A DNA stretch of 64,000 nt from Hippasteria phrygiana (GCA_037893225.1 JAZGUH010000533.1:1240001-1304000); one strand, 5' to 3'. Counted from the stretch's first letter, positions 42,211 through 54,718 are shown. Program-made: numbers and translations. The notes: generated by a model from the sequence alone, not told the origin.

Positions 42211-43205
42211 TTTTATTTGTTTTTCAGTTTAACCTTCACTCTTTACTCCATTTTCGGCCAATTGATTTACTGATGCGATGCCTGCATACTTTTGATTGTT
42301 TATATTTGTATTTTATGTTAATACATTGTATCTCATCATTTCTGTTATTGTGTTATCATTATTCTTGTTTTACTTACTTTGGTCCACTTTGATTATAATA
42401 TATTTCTTGTCATAGTCGATTTGTTTTTCGTTTATATACATGAGCCACTCTATATTTTGCTTCCCACTATGTAGCTCATGTTGTATTCTGTGCAACATTT
42501 CCATTCACTTGTTTTTTTTAATTTACCGTTTTAGTTTGTCCATTTCCATCAAATTGTTTTGTACTTAATTGATCGAATTGTTTTTGTGAACTATTTGTTT
42601 CCAAGCTTGCTCTTTTCTTCATGTTTAACGTCAGTTCTGACATGGTAATTTCAATAATGATGATTTTGTTATAAATGACTCCGCTTGTAATTATTTTGAA
42701 TCACGTGATTTCAGTGGTTTAAATCTCTCGAAAAGGAGATTTCTCAATTTTTTTACATGAATTCCAGGAGTCTCTGTAGACATTTCTGCGACATTCAGGA
42801 CTACCTATGCACTCTTAATCACCCTTTTTCTATTTACGGTTTTACCAAAACATTGTTTCAAAGTGCTCCTCCCCAATATGTACACATGAGCAATAAGCAT
42901 TTTGCGCGTTGATTTGCATAGATCCTTGTACCCCGTCTTCGCTCAATCTAAGATGCACAGCGTGCGCCGGTCGTGCCAGACTGATCATTATTATGCATGT
43001 CAGTACCATTGTTGCTAGACCACGTGATTCGGGGCAAGCCGCAACGTGGCGATGCACGGCCAGTGGTGGTTTCCCTGTCTGGTATCTGAAACTACCGCTG
43101 GGTGAAACAGCGCACAATAGAGATTGTCACCACTCTAAAACACAACAACCGCTCGAATCGTTCTTCTCGAAACGCGGCCTATTTTTAGCAATTATAGTTT
43201 CTTTA
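42211..43205. other. T-rich intronic DNA, no gene seen
   Basis: Low-complexity T-rich sequence, then a 300-bp stretch with ordinary composition. Overlapping ORFs at 42.84-43.2 kb are in part an open upstream extension of the SAP-like ORF and lack a motif. Confidence 0.45.
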
Positions 43206-43646
43206 ATGGATAACAACTTCGAAGGTTGGAACGTGAAGAAACTGCAGAAATTTCTTCAAGAGAGAGGGCTTTCAATAACGGGTTACCTGAAGAAAGAACT
43301 GGTTGAACTGTGCAAGTGCGTGGCCAATCTGAAATTGACAACCGACCCGAATCTTTCAAGCACCAACTTGAAGGAGACTCTTGACAAAAGATTGAAAGAC
43401 GCTGGCTGCACATTTTCCGACCCATTTGATCTTCCTGGATTCACGAAGGATTTCTCGAATGTAACATATTTCGGACTATACGATGTCTTCAATTATTTGA
43501 TTTGTTTTCGAGCGGATTACGACTGGCGAAAACTTATTCGTAAATATACAAAAACAATTTCTGCAAGACCAGTCACTTACGTAAAAACCGATAATGAGAC
43601 CTTGCTCAACAGGAATCTTTCTTCATCCAACCTTTCCCACAAATAA
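43206..43646 (+). CDS. SAP-like domain ORF, 146 aa, transposon-associated family
   Basis: Start MDNNFEGWNVKKLQKFLQER, with a helix-loop-helix resembling SAP DNA-binding motifs (residues 8-38: LQKFLQERGLS, GYLKKELVELC). Then come SDPFDLPGFTKDFSNV and FGLYDVFNYLI. In my memory this order is the N-terminus of a large protein family in corals, echinoderms and amphioxus linked to YqaJ-type recombinases; only the N-terminal part is present. The frame is open upstream to 42909, but ATG 43206 matches the family start. The 3' portion lies in a tandem duplication, and the last residues are probably not original. Likely a fragment. Confidence 0.5.
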   Translation: MDNNFEGWNVKKLQKFLQERGLSITGYLKKELVELCKCVANLKLTTDPNLSSTNLKETLDKRLKDAGCTFSDPFDLPGFTKDFSNVTYFGLYDVFNYLICFRADYDWRKLIRKYTKTISARPVTYVKTDNETLLNRNLSSSNLSHK

Positions 43647-44080
43647 AAAAAGAATGGAAAGAGAGATTTTGTGGATGCCTTTACAAATCCTCCCCCCCCC
43701 CCCCTCCCCCAGATAAGTTCGGACTCGCTGCGGCTACTTCTTGGTATGATCCATCAAAGAATCTACTGATTATTCCTCTAACGTAGCCAGCACATACCAG
43801 GACTGTCATCTTGCAGAAATAGTGGCTAAAACTGACTCCCTCGAAGCGTATTCCACCCACACGGCTGGCATACCCACCAATTACCTATTCGTAAATATAT
43901 ACAAAAACAAATTCTGCAAGACCAGTCACTGACATAAAAACCGATAATGAGACCTTGCTCAACAGAATCCTTCTTTCTCCAACCTTTCCCACAAATACAA
44001 AAAGAATGGAAAAAGAGATTTTGTTGATGCCTTTAACAACCCCCACCCTCCCTACCCCCTAAGCGAACTTTGACTCAATG
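43535..44080. repeat. Tandem duplication of about 345 bp
   Basis: CTATTCGTAAATATA...GATTTTG(T/G)(T/G)GATGCCTTTA at about 43535-43690 recurs at about 43885-44040. The shared downstream words are (A/T)GACTCAATGCGGCTA-like. A poly-C tract at 43690-43710 ends the first copy. The first copy includes the end of the SAP-like ORF. Confidence 0.7.
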
Positions 44081-44275
44081 CGGCTATTTCCTGAGATGAT
44101 CAAAAAAATAAGATAAACTGATCATTCCTTGAATTTTGCCTGCACACACCGGTTCTTTCTTTCTTGCTATTTTCAAAATTTAAAAAGCACTTCATCTTGT
44201 AAAGAACAAGAAGTTCAACAAAAATGAACAATCGGTTAACCAAGGCCCTGAAACTAAAAGTTCCATCACATTGAC

Positions 44276-44650
44276 TCAAAATCGTAACACATAGTCTGCA
44301 TGTACTACATGTATATGATTACGCCTCCTCCCATGCCTCCCAATAAAAACAAAAACAACATTTTTCATCTCCACTGCGCTAGATGTCGAAGCTGGTATTG
44401 GGTCGGTGTAGTCATCTGTTGGCCCATTGCCACCGACGAAATGTTTGGAGCAAATGTAAGTATTGTAAGTTACATTCTCCACCGAAAAGTCTTTTCTGGA
44501 GCAGTTTTTTATCCAACGGAGACACTTCTCACGGTTCGACTTCGGCTTCAGAAAGGGTATAGCCACCAAACGCCATTCATGTGGGGACGGTCCGAAAAGC
44601 GCGAGTCGCTGTTTGCATGTTCCGTAAGAACAGTGCTTCTTCGCAGGCAT
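44276..44650 (-). CDS. THAP-type zinc finger ORF, 124 aa
   Basis: THAP C2CH zinc finger at the N-terminus: C7, C12, W46, C67 and H70 in MPAKKHCSYGTC, KCLRWIKNC and YICSKHF. A following GGNGPTDDYTDPIPAS stretch is frequent in invertebrate THAP proteins. The canonical C-terminal AVPTIF box is not evident. Residues after about 95 look like read-through into non-coding DNA, so this is probably a first exon or a fragment. THAP domains bind DNA and occur both in host regulators and in P-element-type transposases. It is convergent with the SAP-like ORF. Confidence 0.7.
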   Translation of the reverse strand: MPAKKHCSYGTCKQRLALFGPSPHEWRLVAIPFLKPKSNREKCLRWIKNCSRKDFSVENVTYNTYICSKHFVGGNGPTDDYTDPIPASTSSAVEMKNVVFVFIGRHGRRRNHIHVVHADYVLRF

Positions 44651-44944
44651 TCTGAAGCACTAAATCCCACAAACTTCGTATTTTATGTTAATGTCTAGAT
44701 TCTAACAATAACCAGTACTAGAGTCTGACAAAATCTGCGTGGAAATTTATCGTTTTAAAGTGACAAGAAACGTATGAATCGCGTACATGTACTTCGATCA
44801 CGGCAAGTGGACACGTATGCGATATGCATTGACATTGTGTCTGCACGCGCGTATGCGAGAAAGCTTGCCCCGAATTACGTGTCGTGGCAACAATCACTAC
44901 GCAGCGGGGTCAAAGTACGGGTCACTCGCAAAAGGCTTATTACC

Positions 44945-47875
44945 AACTTGTGCATTTCTCTCCATCTAATAGAATTGGGGGAGGAGCTGCCATGTTTGTT
45001 TGTAATTCCCTGAAGTACAGTATCAGAGATGATCTCATGCCTGTCTCTAATGACTATGAGTGCATTTTTATTGAAATTCAGCGTGATCATGCCTGTAATG
45101 TTATAATAGGAAATGTCTACAGAGCTCCTGGAACCTCATTAGATAACTTTCTGAATTCTCTTGATGTTTGCCTTCATGTTATTGTGAAAGAGAAGAAGCT
45201 GTGTTACGTAATGGGTGATTTCAAACTCAATTTACGCAATTGTTCTGATCATCAACCCACGGACGACTTTGTTAACACCTTCTGTTCATATGGCTACCGT
45301 CCTTTGATAGACAAACCAACTCGCATCACCCCACACACAGCCACACTGATAGATAATATACTTACTAACAATGATCAGGATGTTACTGCCGGCATTTTGT
45401 ACTCCGATATCACTGACCATCTTCCTCTCTTTCAGATTACTCCCTCTTTCTTCAGCCATTCATCTAGCAAACAAAAGACTTACGTCACCAGAGACATCAA
45501 TCGTAATACTCTTCGTTCTTTTACTACAGAGATTCAGTCGACTGACTGGAGTGATGTCTATCAGTCACAACTGGCAGAATCTGCTTATGACACCTTTCTT
45601 TCTATTTTCATCAAGATCTATAATTCTCATTTTCCCTTTGTTTCCAAAACTGTCAGCAAAACCAAGAGAAACCAGCCTTGGATCTCGCATTCTATAATCA
45701 ACTCCTGCAACCACAAAAACAGGCTTTACAGACGCTTCCTGAGAAATCTGTCATCCTCAAATGAGCGTAACTTCAAGATCTACCGAAATCGACTCACTGC
45801 AATTATTTGTTCTGTTAAGAAGACCTTCTATGCCAACAAGTTTGACTCTTGTAAATCAAGTATCAAAAATACTTGCCGTGAAATAAACAGTCTTTTAGGA
45901 AAGTCCAAGAAAGATGTTCTTCCTGAAAATTTTCGAGATGGTGTGCAAGTTTTCTCAACTGCCGATATTTCTGATTCTTTTAACTCATATTTCACTGACA
46001 TCGGTGCGTCTCTTGCCTGTAACATTAATCCAACTGATACTAACTTTTCTGATTATCTACTCAACCCCAACAGTTCTTCGCTCTTCCTCACATCAACTAA
46101 CCTATATGAAGTTATACAAATTGGCAAGGCGCTGAAAAATACCACTAGCTGTGGATCTGATGGCATGGTCTCATCAGCAGTAAAAGCTGTTATCGCTTTC
46201 ATTTCTACACCTCTTGCCTGTGTCTTTAATCTCTCCTTTCTTACTGGATCTGTCCCCTCTCAGTTTAAGATTTCTCAAGTTATTCCTGTCTTCAAATCTG
46301 GCGATCAACAGAACATTCGCAACTACCGACCTATTTCTCTTCTTCCTTGTCTTTCCAAAATCTTAGAAAGATTAGTCTACAATCGCCTTTCTAAGTTTCT
46401 CGCTAATTTCGACCTTCTTTTTAGTTTGAATTTAGATCCCATCATTCCACCGATATGGCCATCATTCGTCTTTAAGCTCACCGATACTACATGTAATAAA
46501 ATGTCTACTGTGGGAGTCTTTGTCGACTTGTCGAAGGCTTTCGACACAATTGACCATAGTATTTTTTCTCCAAACTGGACTACTACACTCTAAAAACTGT
46601 GTTTAGCAATTAGACACAATCTTGCTATCAGTTTGTAAACATGTTTAGACCAAGTTTCCTGGACTAACCATATCACCACCATCGCTAAAACTGTCTCACG
46701 CAACACTGGTGTTTTAGCTAAACTTCGGGCTTTCATTCCTCAATCTACCTTGTTCTTATTTTACAACACTCTTATTCTGCCTTATCTCACTTTTATTGCA
46801 ACATTGTCTGGGTAGCCATTCTAAACTTCACTCAAACAATCATTCAAAAAAGGGCTATTAGGATCCGTACTTTCTCCCATCCTCGTGATCACACCGCACC
46901 ACTTTTTGCTAGATTAAATACTTCAACTCTTTTTGATATTAACAATCTGCACACAGCTATTTTTATGTTTAACCCTAACCCCCAAGGCATTTTTACTAGG
47001 AAGCTTCCTCAACCTGTCAAAATCCAACACTGTGCAGTATACCTATGGCACATTCTTTGGACTTAAACAAATTGGGGCATCCTAGCTCCATGTAAAGTAA
47101 TGGTGCCAAGGCCCTGCAGTCCTGAACCCATCAAAAGTTGACAAAACCTGCTGTTGGAGTTTGCAAGGCTTGGGGGTAATTAGGGTTAAGTTCACCCACA
47201 ACCTCCTTCCCCGTATCTTCTCTTCTTATTTCACTACCGTACGAGACACTCACACGCACTGCACCAAATCTCGCAACAACTTATTCCTGCCATTCACTCG
47301 CACATCCTTTTCCATCAACACTCTACGATTTGTATGGTCCCAGTCTATTGAACAATATTGGCACAGAGTTGAAAGCTCAGTCATCTGTTGGTAGATTCAA
47401 GTCTGCCTATAAGAGTATCCTCATCTCCCATTACGTAATATAACTTTCTTTTCTCATTTATTAGCGATTCTTGTAATACTATTGCTGGGTGTTTCTTTTA
47501 TTTACTGCATTTTGTCATTTTCCATCATACTTCAGGAATAATTTTCTATCACTTTGCTAGTCACGCTTTGATTTTAAATCCATATTCATTTATAGGAAGT
47601 TATGTGTTTTGTCCATGATTCGTTGTTTTCGCTGTCCCTATTTTTTGTATTATCGCTTATCGACTGTTTTTTCTTAATCATTGTTTTTGATTAAGGGCAT
47701 TTTTGCCACAAGCCTCGGCTTTTTTAACGTGCCCCATACTCAAATGTATTGCTCTTCTTTTGTTTTCTTTGTGTTTGGTGTTTTCATAATATTTTCTTTG
47801 TTGATGAGTATTATACAGAGTATGAAATAAATGTGAATTTGAATTGAAATTGAATTGAATTGAATTGATTGATCA
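44945..47875 (+). mobile_element. 5'-truncated CR1/L2-like LINE, interrupted
   Basis: Non-LTR retrotransposon fragment. The endonuclease part has GNVYRAPGTS, a GDF motif (GDFKLNL, where GDFN is usual, so a catalytic Asn is replaced by Lys), LIDNILTN and DITDHLPLF. The reverse transcriptase part has RNYRPISLLPCLSKILERLV and VDLSKAFDTIDH, then is cut at about 46560-46650, deleting the YADD active site. Downstream frames give the LINE C-terminus. A TTAA-flanked MITE sits in it at 46969-47189. The 3' end is an ATTGA repeat tail at about 47835-47875. Inactive. Confidence 0.85.
46969..47189. mobile_element. TTAA-flanked MITE inside the LINE
   Basis: TTAACCCTAACCCCCAAGGC at the left and the inverted GGCTTGGGGGTAATTAGGGTTAA at the right. 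Removing it joins LINE coding sequence in a plausible way (NNLHTAIFMF to FTHNLLPRIF), confirming insertion after the LINE. Confidence 0.8.
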
Positions 47876-47976
47876 ACTAAGTCAAAATTCAGTATTCTCC
47901 CCATGGGTTTATGGTTTACCTCTCAGCATGATTAGAAAGCGGCCTGCATTCCATGCAAATTACCAGAAATCACCAT

Positions 47977-49723
47977 TAGGCTTGGGCGATTCCACGCCGG
48001 AATCGATAAGAATCGATTCCAAACTCGGAATCGTAATCAGGATTCCACTTATTTTGAGGAATCGATTCTCTGATGTAGCCGATTCCAGACCTCGCGCCGA
48101 TTCCAGTCCTCGCGCCGATTCCAGTCCTCGCGCCGATTCCATGCAATTTCCTCACGGAAATGGTAATTTGTCTTGACATTTCATTAAGTTATGCGAATCA
48201 GGTTTCGGAATTTTAACGGAGATTGGCAATTGTATGCAGGTCCCGAAAATGTTAAACGTTTTCATAAAATTCCTTTTTAAAAATTGAGAAAACTTTCAGA
48301 ACCATCTTTCAAAATGTTTGTTTCGGACCGGGGTTTCGGATTATTCTTTCCCCATCACACGTCAAAAACCTGCGTAGACCTGCACTTGGCGATCCATCAA
48401 CAAGTGGCGAGGAATCGCCGGCGATTTTCGAAAATAAATCCAGGATTAAATATCGGAAATATTACTGCAAAGTTCCACATGTATACCAGGTAAAAAATCA
48501 TTGCTATGAAAGCACTTAATACCTTGAAAAAGTTGTGAATTAACAGACGGACGTACGAGTGTGAGCATTGTGGGAAAATCTTGCACTCACTTGTGCTTGA
48601 GCAAGCTATTTCTCATCTTGCGGAATTCCCTTGTGGTTTAGCACGTGCTGACTGAAAGACCGTACCATCATTTGATTGGCAGGTTGGTCTCACGTGATAT
48701 TTTATATGTAGAGTTATAGAGTACCGAAGTCTGACGTCAGTTGGCATGACAACTGGCTCCAAAAAAATGTAAATTTTGACTGTTCCTTTTTTAACAGCCA
48801 GTCATGCAAACACATAACAAAAGTATTCTGCTTCCAAACTTCGGTGCTCTATACAGCAAAGTCGTAAACAGGGCTACTGCATATGCATGCCACATGTCGG
48901 CAAGGGGCGTGGTTTGATTATATTGGTTAAGTAACTGATATTATCTTATAAAATATTTAAACAGGTGGATCGGCAAAAGATCGGGAAAATTACAAGAAAA
49001 TGTTCAAAATATTACTGTAAATTTTGTCACTATGAATATTGCAATGTTCCAACTTTTAAGCTACCCCTGTACTTAAAAAAGTTTAGAGCAGTAGCGTCAC
49101 GTCAAGTCAAAAGTTTTTAGATTTATACGCGCATGCGTAGCTGCTTACCCTCTTTTTATGAATGGCATGTGTACTGGCTGGTACTTCGCGGGCAGGAATG
49201 CAGCAGTAAATTTGTTTACCAGCGATCACAGTAGTGATTACGTGACTCATCGAAAATGAAAGCGCATGGTGAATTTTTATGTATTACGAAACGATTATAA
49301 GGCTGCAAAAAGTTGATCTTACCATGGAGCTATAAAAAGGAGCTTCATGATCTTAAACACACAAAATATATTATAAATGGAACTAAGAAAAAACAAACAT
49401 ATTTAGCGCCTATTTCGATGGAAATGCTGGGTTTTTCAGCGTACACTCCTCACTGTTGATATAGCGTCACAAAGGTAAGGTCTGAACATTATTTTTATGT
49501 TTACTTTATGTTCCCTGCCCAAACGTGACTGCAATATGAATATTAAATGACAAAGTACCTTCTATAAGAGCGATTACACCCTATAGTAAGTTATTAGCCC
49601 CCTTATTGGCATTTTTCGTGTTTGTTTACTTTTTTTAAATTTTTTGGAATCAATTCCGAGTGGAATCGCAATTCTCAGATGGAAACGGAAGCGATTCCAA
49701 AAATTTGGATTCGCCCAAGCCTA
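47977..49723. mobile_element. hAT-like non-autonomous transposon, 1.75 kb
   Basis: TAGGCTTGGGCGATTC start and inverted TTCGCCCAAGCCTA end, with perfect 8-bp duplications ATCACCAT at 47969-47976 and 49724-49731. Near the left end is a short tandem repeat of about 18 bp (GATTCCAGTCCTCGCGCC, about 3-4 copies at 48080-48140). No transposase motif in its ORFs. Confidence 0.85.
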
Positions 49724-49804
49724 ATCACCATTGTGTCATTTTCTTCAAACCCAGATGCAATGATTGGCATCAAATGCAAACATTTCAAGTTGTTGTCGAT
49801 GTCA

Positions 49805-50024
49805 TTAACCCTTTGCGTACGGATAACGCCCATAGGGCGCCAAAAAAAAAGTGCCACCATGCCGGATGACGCCATTTGCCACTGTTTGTGCAGTTTCAAT
49901 CCATTGTTGGATTATTGTGTATTACGCTTGACTGCACAAACACATTGTAGCAGTTCGCTTGGCTGCCAGAACCAACCACGACACCCCAATGTCTACCGTA
50001 AAAAAAACGTATTTAAGGGGTTAA
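49805..50024. mobile_element. TTAA-flanked MITE, second copy
   Basis: TTAACCCTTTGCGTACGG to AAGGGGTTAA. Same family as 9014-9303 but with a single copy of the internal segment. Confidence 0.7.
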
Positions 50025-51591
50025 ACCATAAAGCTGATTAAGAGCTGCGCAAAACGTTCCACAGGTTATAAAGTTATTACTGGTCTTGCTATGTGACTTA
50101 CAAGACTGTTTATGGGACATTTTCACCAATTTTCCTCAAGAAAATAACGGGGAAAAAAAGGAAAAAAATAAATTGAAAGTAAGGATAATTCTACATGTAC
50201 ATAATATTTCAATAGGAAATACAAAATTAAAAAAACCACACCACCCATGTTCGAACCACGAACCTTCTATTTCCAGCTTTGTAGTCTTATCCACGAAGCT
50301 ATCCAAGAATAAGACATCGCAGAGGCATTTAAAGCATGTGTTTAAAAAACAATCATAGTAAATGTTGAACATTGTAGCACGCTCTTCTGTTTTCCGGTGA
50401 CGTCCGATAGTCTCGAGTAATTTCGATTTATTCATTTATTCCTTGCCAACTGATTGGCTGGTGGGGAGAATGAGAAATGGTTGAGCCCAAAAAGGGCGGT
50501 TTAGGTGAAATTTTCTATTGGTGCAAAACCCCAGTTTAATATAATTATGGAATTATCAAATTATATCAATTTTACACAGCTTTATGTCTAATGTGTTTTT
50601 TGCTATTTTTACTGGCGTTTCTTATTCTTCATTTGTTTCCAATGGGTGGTTTTATGACAACAAAGTGAGCACAAAATGATAATGATGCAATGACAAAATT
50701 AATACTTCAAAACCATTAATTCATTGTCCAAACTTTGCCCAAATTTACACCATTGTAAAGTGCGACAAAGTAACTCCATTTTATGCTTTGGTGAGTTTTA
50801 TTTAGGATTTACAAAAAGGTACAGTTTGCGACAAAGAGGCCAAAATACAGATATAGTTTTTCAACGCACTTCCATTCATACATGTACATACAGCACGGAA
50901 TCCTCATAAATTTCTGATATTCAGATGACCATAACTCCGGTTATTTTTAACGTAGAAAAAAATCTTGACATCATACATAGCAGTAATGCTCTCTCCAAGC
51001 TCTTTTTTTCTGGTACAAATAATTACCGTTTTTATTAAAATTAATTTGTTTGTCACATACAGGTCTACAAGAAGGGATTTTTGAACATGAACGATGGGTT
51101 GCGATCGATTATCGGCCAGCTGCACTGTGCGCGCCTCGGGGCTTGATGTACAACGGCTGTTTGCTGAAACACTGACAGCGATCAGCAAACAGCCGTTCAT
51201 GTTCAAAAATCCGCTACCATTGCTTTGTACACAGCTCGTTTGTGCATGCTCCGGGTTGCACGAAAAATTCGTCTTTTTTTTCGAGCTTAACTTGATCGTA
51301 TTCTCATTTTGAGGGCATCAGTCGAGGGCATCAGTTGGTTGATATATTTAGGTAAAGGGAAGATATCGGCTTATGGGATGTCTTCCAGCTCTAAACGGCG
51401 AATCTCACATCATGAGCCTTGAGCTGGAATTTTCAAGCTAACAAAATGTTAAATTTGTTATGGTTTGATCGTCCCCAATTAACATAAAATAAGCAATTCC
51501 CCTGCAAGTCGAGTTGTTTCAACCGACAACTTGTCCCAGTGGACGACTTGTCCCAACATACAACTTGTCTTCCCATTTCTGACGCAAAGAT
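50025..51591. other. Intronic DNA, no gene seen
   Basis: AT-rich sequence. GTTTGTGCATGCTCCGGGTT at about 51238 echoes GTTTGTGCATGCTCCGAGTT at about 8518, so a dispersed repeat is present. An inverted repeat with CAAACAGCCGTT arms lies at about 51150-51197. No gene. Confidence 0.45.
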
Positions 51592-51975
51592 GGTCGAGTT
51601 GTCTCAACGGTCGAGTTGTCTCAACGGTCGAGTTGTCTCAACGGTCGAGTTGTCCCCCTTAACGGTCGAGTTGTCCCCCTTAACGGTCGAGTTGTCCCCC
51701 TTAACGGTCGAGTTGTCCCCCTTAACGGTCGAGTTGTCCCCCTTAACGGTCGAGTTGTCCCCCTTAACGGTCGAGTTGTCCCCCTTAAGGGTCGAGTTGT
51801 CCCCCTTAAGGGTCGAGTTGTCCCCCTTAAGGGTCGAGTTGTCCCCCTTAAGGGTCGAGTTGTCCCCTTAAGGGTCGAGTTGTCCCCCCAACGGTCGAGT
51901 TGTCCCCCCAACGGTCGAGTTGTCCCAACGGTCGAGTTGTCCCAACGGTCGAGTTGTCCCAACGGTCGAATTTCT
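51592..51975. repeat. 21-bp minisatellite GGTCGAGTTGTCCCCCTTAA
   Basis: About 19 copies with graded variants: short 15-bp units (CAACGGTCGAGTTGT) at both ends, and 21-bp units with AACGGTC then AAGGGTC in the middle. The gradient suggests array growth by unequal exchange. Long ORFs across it on both strands are by-products. Confidence 0.92.
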
Positions 51976-52022
51976 CTGGTCAAGTAGGCCAACGGTCGAC
52001 TTGTCCGAGCCCCCACCAGCCC

Positions 52023-52708
52023 TACCCCTAGAACTATGGGGTTCCCGACAGGAACCCCATACAAAGAAGCCTATTTTGTCAATAGGCTAGTACAGCAAGA
52101 ATAAGAAATTCATTCCCATGCACTCACGTTTGACATGTGCGCACGAAACCCGCTGCACAGTTTTCCCCAAAAATCCCACTCAGCCTCATTTACATCCTCA
52201 CCTTGTGTGCGCCAAGCAAAAGATCGCCTGAAGCGGTTCAAATTTTCGAAAAAATGTGAAAAAAAAATCTCTGATCCGTACTGACAGCGAATGACACAAC
52301 ATGCACGATGCGACTGTTGCCGGTCGGCCGGGTCATGTGCGCAGGTCGGACCAGACAAGCTCATGATTATTGAAGTACTGCACGCACTGCCGTCGTGTCC
52401 GTTACTGTCCGCATCGCACGCATCGATCACTACGTACACGTGTACATGTTTCCAGTACTAGTGATCGATGCTCGCGATGCAGACGGTAACGGACACGACT
52501 GCAGGCGATCTTTTGCTTCGCGCACACAAGGTGAGGATGTAAATGAGGCCGAGTGGGATTTTGGGGGAAACTGTGCAGCGGTTTTCGTGCGCACATGTCA
52601 AACGTGAGTGCATGGGAATGAATTTCTTATTCGTGCTGTACTAGCCTATGGAAAAAATAGGCTTCTTTCTATGGGGTTTCTGTCGGGAACCCCATAGTTC
52701 TAGGGGTA
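52023..52708. mobile_element. Mutator-like foldback element 1, 686 bp
   Basis: Long inverted repeats of about 300 bp beginning TACCCCTAGAACTATGGGGT, with perfect 9-bp duplications CACCAGCCC at 52014-52022 and 52709-52717. Nearly all of the element is inverted repeat. Shares its termini with the element at 54917-56727. Confidence 0.82.
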
Positions 52709-52770
52709 CACCAGCCCACAGTGTGCCTAATAATACTAGGCTTGTGTATAAATTACACATCATAGGGCCC

Positions 52771-53701
52771 TACCCCTACAAATAGGGCTGTAAATGGTTC
52801 CTTTTTAACTTCTGCCATTTTACTGTCCCATTAATACAGCCCTACTCCAACGGCACCCCTACTACTACACGCTTAGTTTTACAACTGGTCGACTTTGGTT
52901 TCGAATATCTCCCCAAATTCTTATCGCTGAACACTTATCATTGTATTCCCGAGATGTTGGCAATTTCTACCATATATAACAATGCTTACTAAATGCTGAA
53001 TTTGTCCGGCTGTGAGGTCTTTAAAAATGACAAACGGTCCAAAAACCTTCCAAAAAAGTCTTTACAAGGAGGACGCCATCTTGTATTCATCGCTAGGATC
53101 GAGAGAAGTCAGGGCACCCGGTGGTTGTAGAAAATGGTCTGTCATGAATTATGCATGATAGCATGTCATGTACGACGCGCGGTTGTTTCGTGAGAAGTCA
53201 GGGCACCATACTCGGCAGTTGCAGAAACTGGTCTTGTTATGAATTATGCACGAGGCGTCGCGCGGATGTATGCACACACGAATCCGCGGACGTTTTATGC
53301 ATAATTCATAACAAGACCAGTGCCCTGAATTCTCACGAAACAACCGCGCGTCGTACATATCATGCATAATTCATGAGCAGACCATTTTCTACAACCGCCG
53401 GGTGCCCCGACTTCTCTCGATCCTAGCGTTGAATACAAGATGGCGTTCTCCATGTAAAGACGTTTTGGAAGGTTTTGGAGCATTTGTCATTTTTGAAGAC
53501 CTCACAGCCAGACAAATTCAGCATTTATTGTTATATGGTAGAAATTGCCAACATCCATAAGTGTTCAGCGATAAGAATTTGGGGAGATATTTGAAATCAA
53601 AGTCGACCAGTTGTAAAACTTAGCATGTAGGGGTGCCGTTGTTGACAGTAAAAAGCCAGAAGTAAAAAAAGGAACCATTTACAGCCCTATTTGTAGGGCT
53701 A
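52771..53701. mobile_element. Mutator-like foldback element 2, 931 bp
   Basis: Arms of about 450 bp, starting TACCCCTACAAATAGGGC and ending GCCCTATTTGTAGGGCTA. Perfect 10-bp flanking repeats CATAGGGCCC at 52761-52770 and 53702-53711. The arms contain YY1-like CAAGATGGCG words (about 53084 and 53438). No genes. Confidence 0.82.
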
Positions 53702-53731
53702 CATAGGGCCCCAGCCTAACATTACATGATG

Positions 53732-54718
53732 TACTTCCAAAAATGTAAGGCTCTCCGTTAGCCTTACAATGATATTCCTTTTTGGACCCCGTAACTCAAT
53801 GGGATTTGCAATACGCTCTTGGGAGTTCAGTTACAATGTTCTAGAATTCCACTTTCCCAAACGTTAATCTCCCCAGAAGGTTATCCAATCCCTGCTACAT
53901 ATCTTTGAGACTTTTGCGGCACATTTGCGGAACATTGAAACGGACAATTTATTGAGTAATGGAGTTTTTACTCACCAACCGACATATTCAGCCGAGATGC
54001 ACATGGCGTCGCACAGCTGACTAATACAGTCCACCAGACTGCGCATGCGCGTTGAGTTTTCGAAGAGATTTGGGGCTCGACCATTTTTTGAAGGGAGGTG
54101 GGTAAGGGTTGTGCTGGGTGGGCATCCCAGAGACAAAAACTGCAGGGGGAGCAATACTGCTTGCAAGCACGAGGCTATTATCCCCTTGTGTTTTGTGTTG
54201 TTTCGACTGTTGCATCATCTAAAAATAGCTACGTGGCCACCCGCCATGAAATTTAGACGTATGGGCATAACAAACATTGTCAGGCTAAGGAACCACACTA
54301 GGTATAATCGCGCTATTAATTGATCACATTCCACACATCACCGTCGCGTTGCGCAATGTAGACAAGATGCCCCCCTCCCCCCTTCAAAAAATGGTCGAGC
54401 CCCAAATCTCTTCGAAAACTCCACGCGCATGCGCAGTCTTGTGGACTGTATTAGTCAGCTGTGCGACGCCATGTTCATCTTGGCTGAATACGTCGGTTGG
54501 TGAGTAAAACTCCATTACTCAATAAATTGTCCGTTTCAATGTTCCGCAAATGTGCCGCAAAAGTCTCAAAGATCTGGGGAGATTAACGTTTGGGAAAGTG
54601 GAATTCTAGAACATTGTAACTGATCTCCCAAGAGCGTATTGCAAATCCCATTGAGTTACGGGGTCCAAAAAGGAATATCGTTGTAAGGCTAACGCAGAGC
54701 CTTACATTTTTGGAAGTA
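53732..54718. mobile_element. Mutator-like foldback element 3, 987 bp
   Basis: Arms of about 350 bp starting TACTTCCAAAAATGTAAGGC. Perfect 9-bp duplications TACATGATG at 53723-53731 and 54719-54727. The arms carry NRF1-like GCGCATGCGC words (about 54036 and 54424). The centre (about 54110-54360) is unique, without a recognisable gene. Confidence 0.82.

Noticed and set aside
51539..52064. ORFs of 110-147 aa across the 21-bp minisatellite
   Set aside because: Repeat by-products in both strands.
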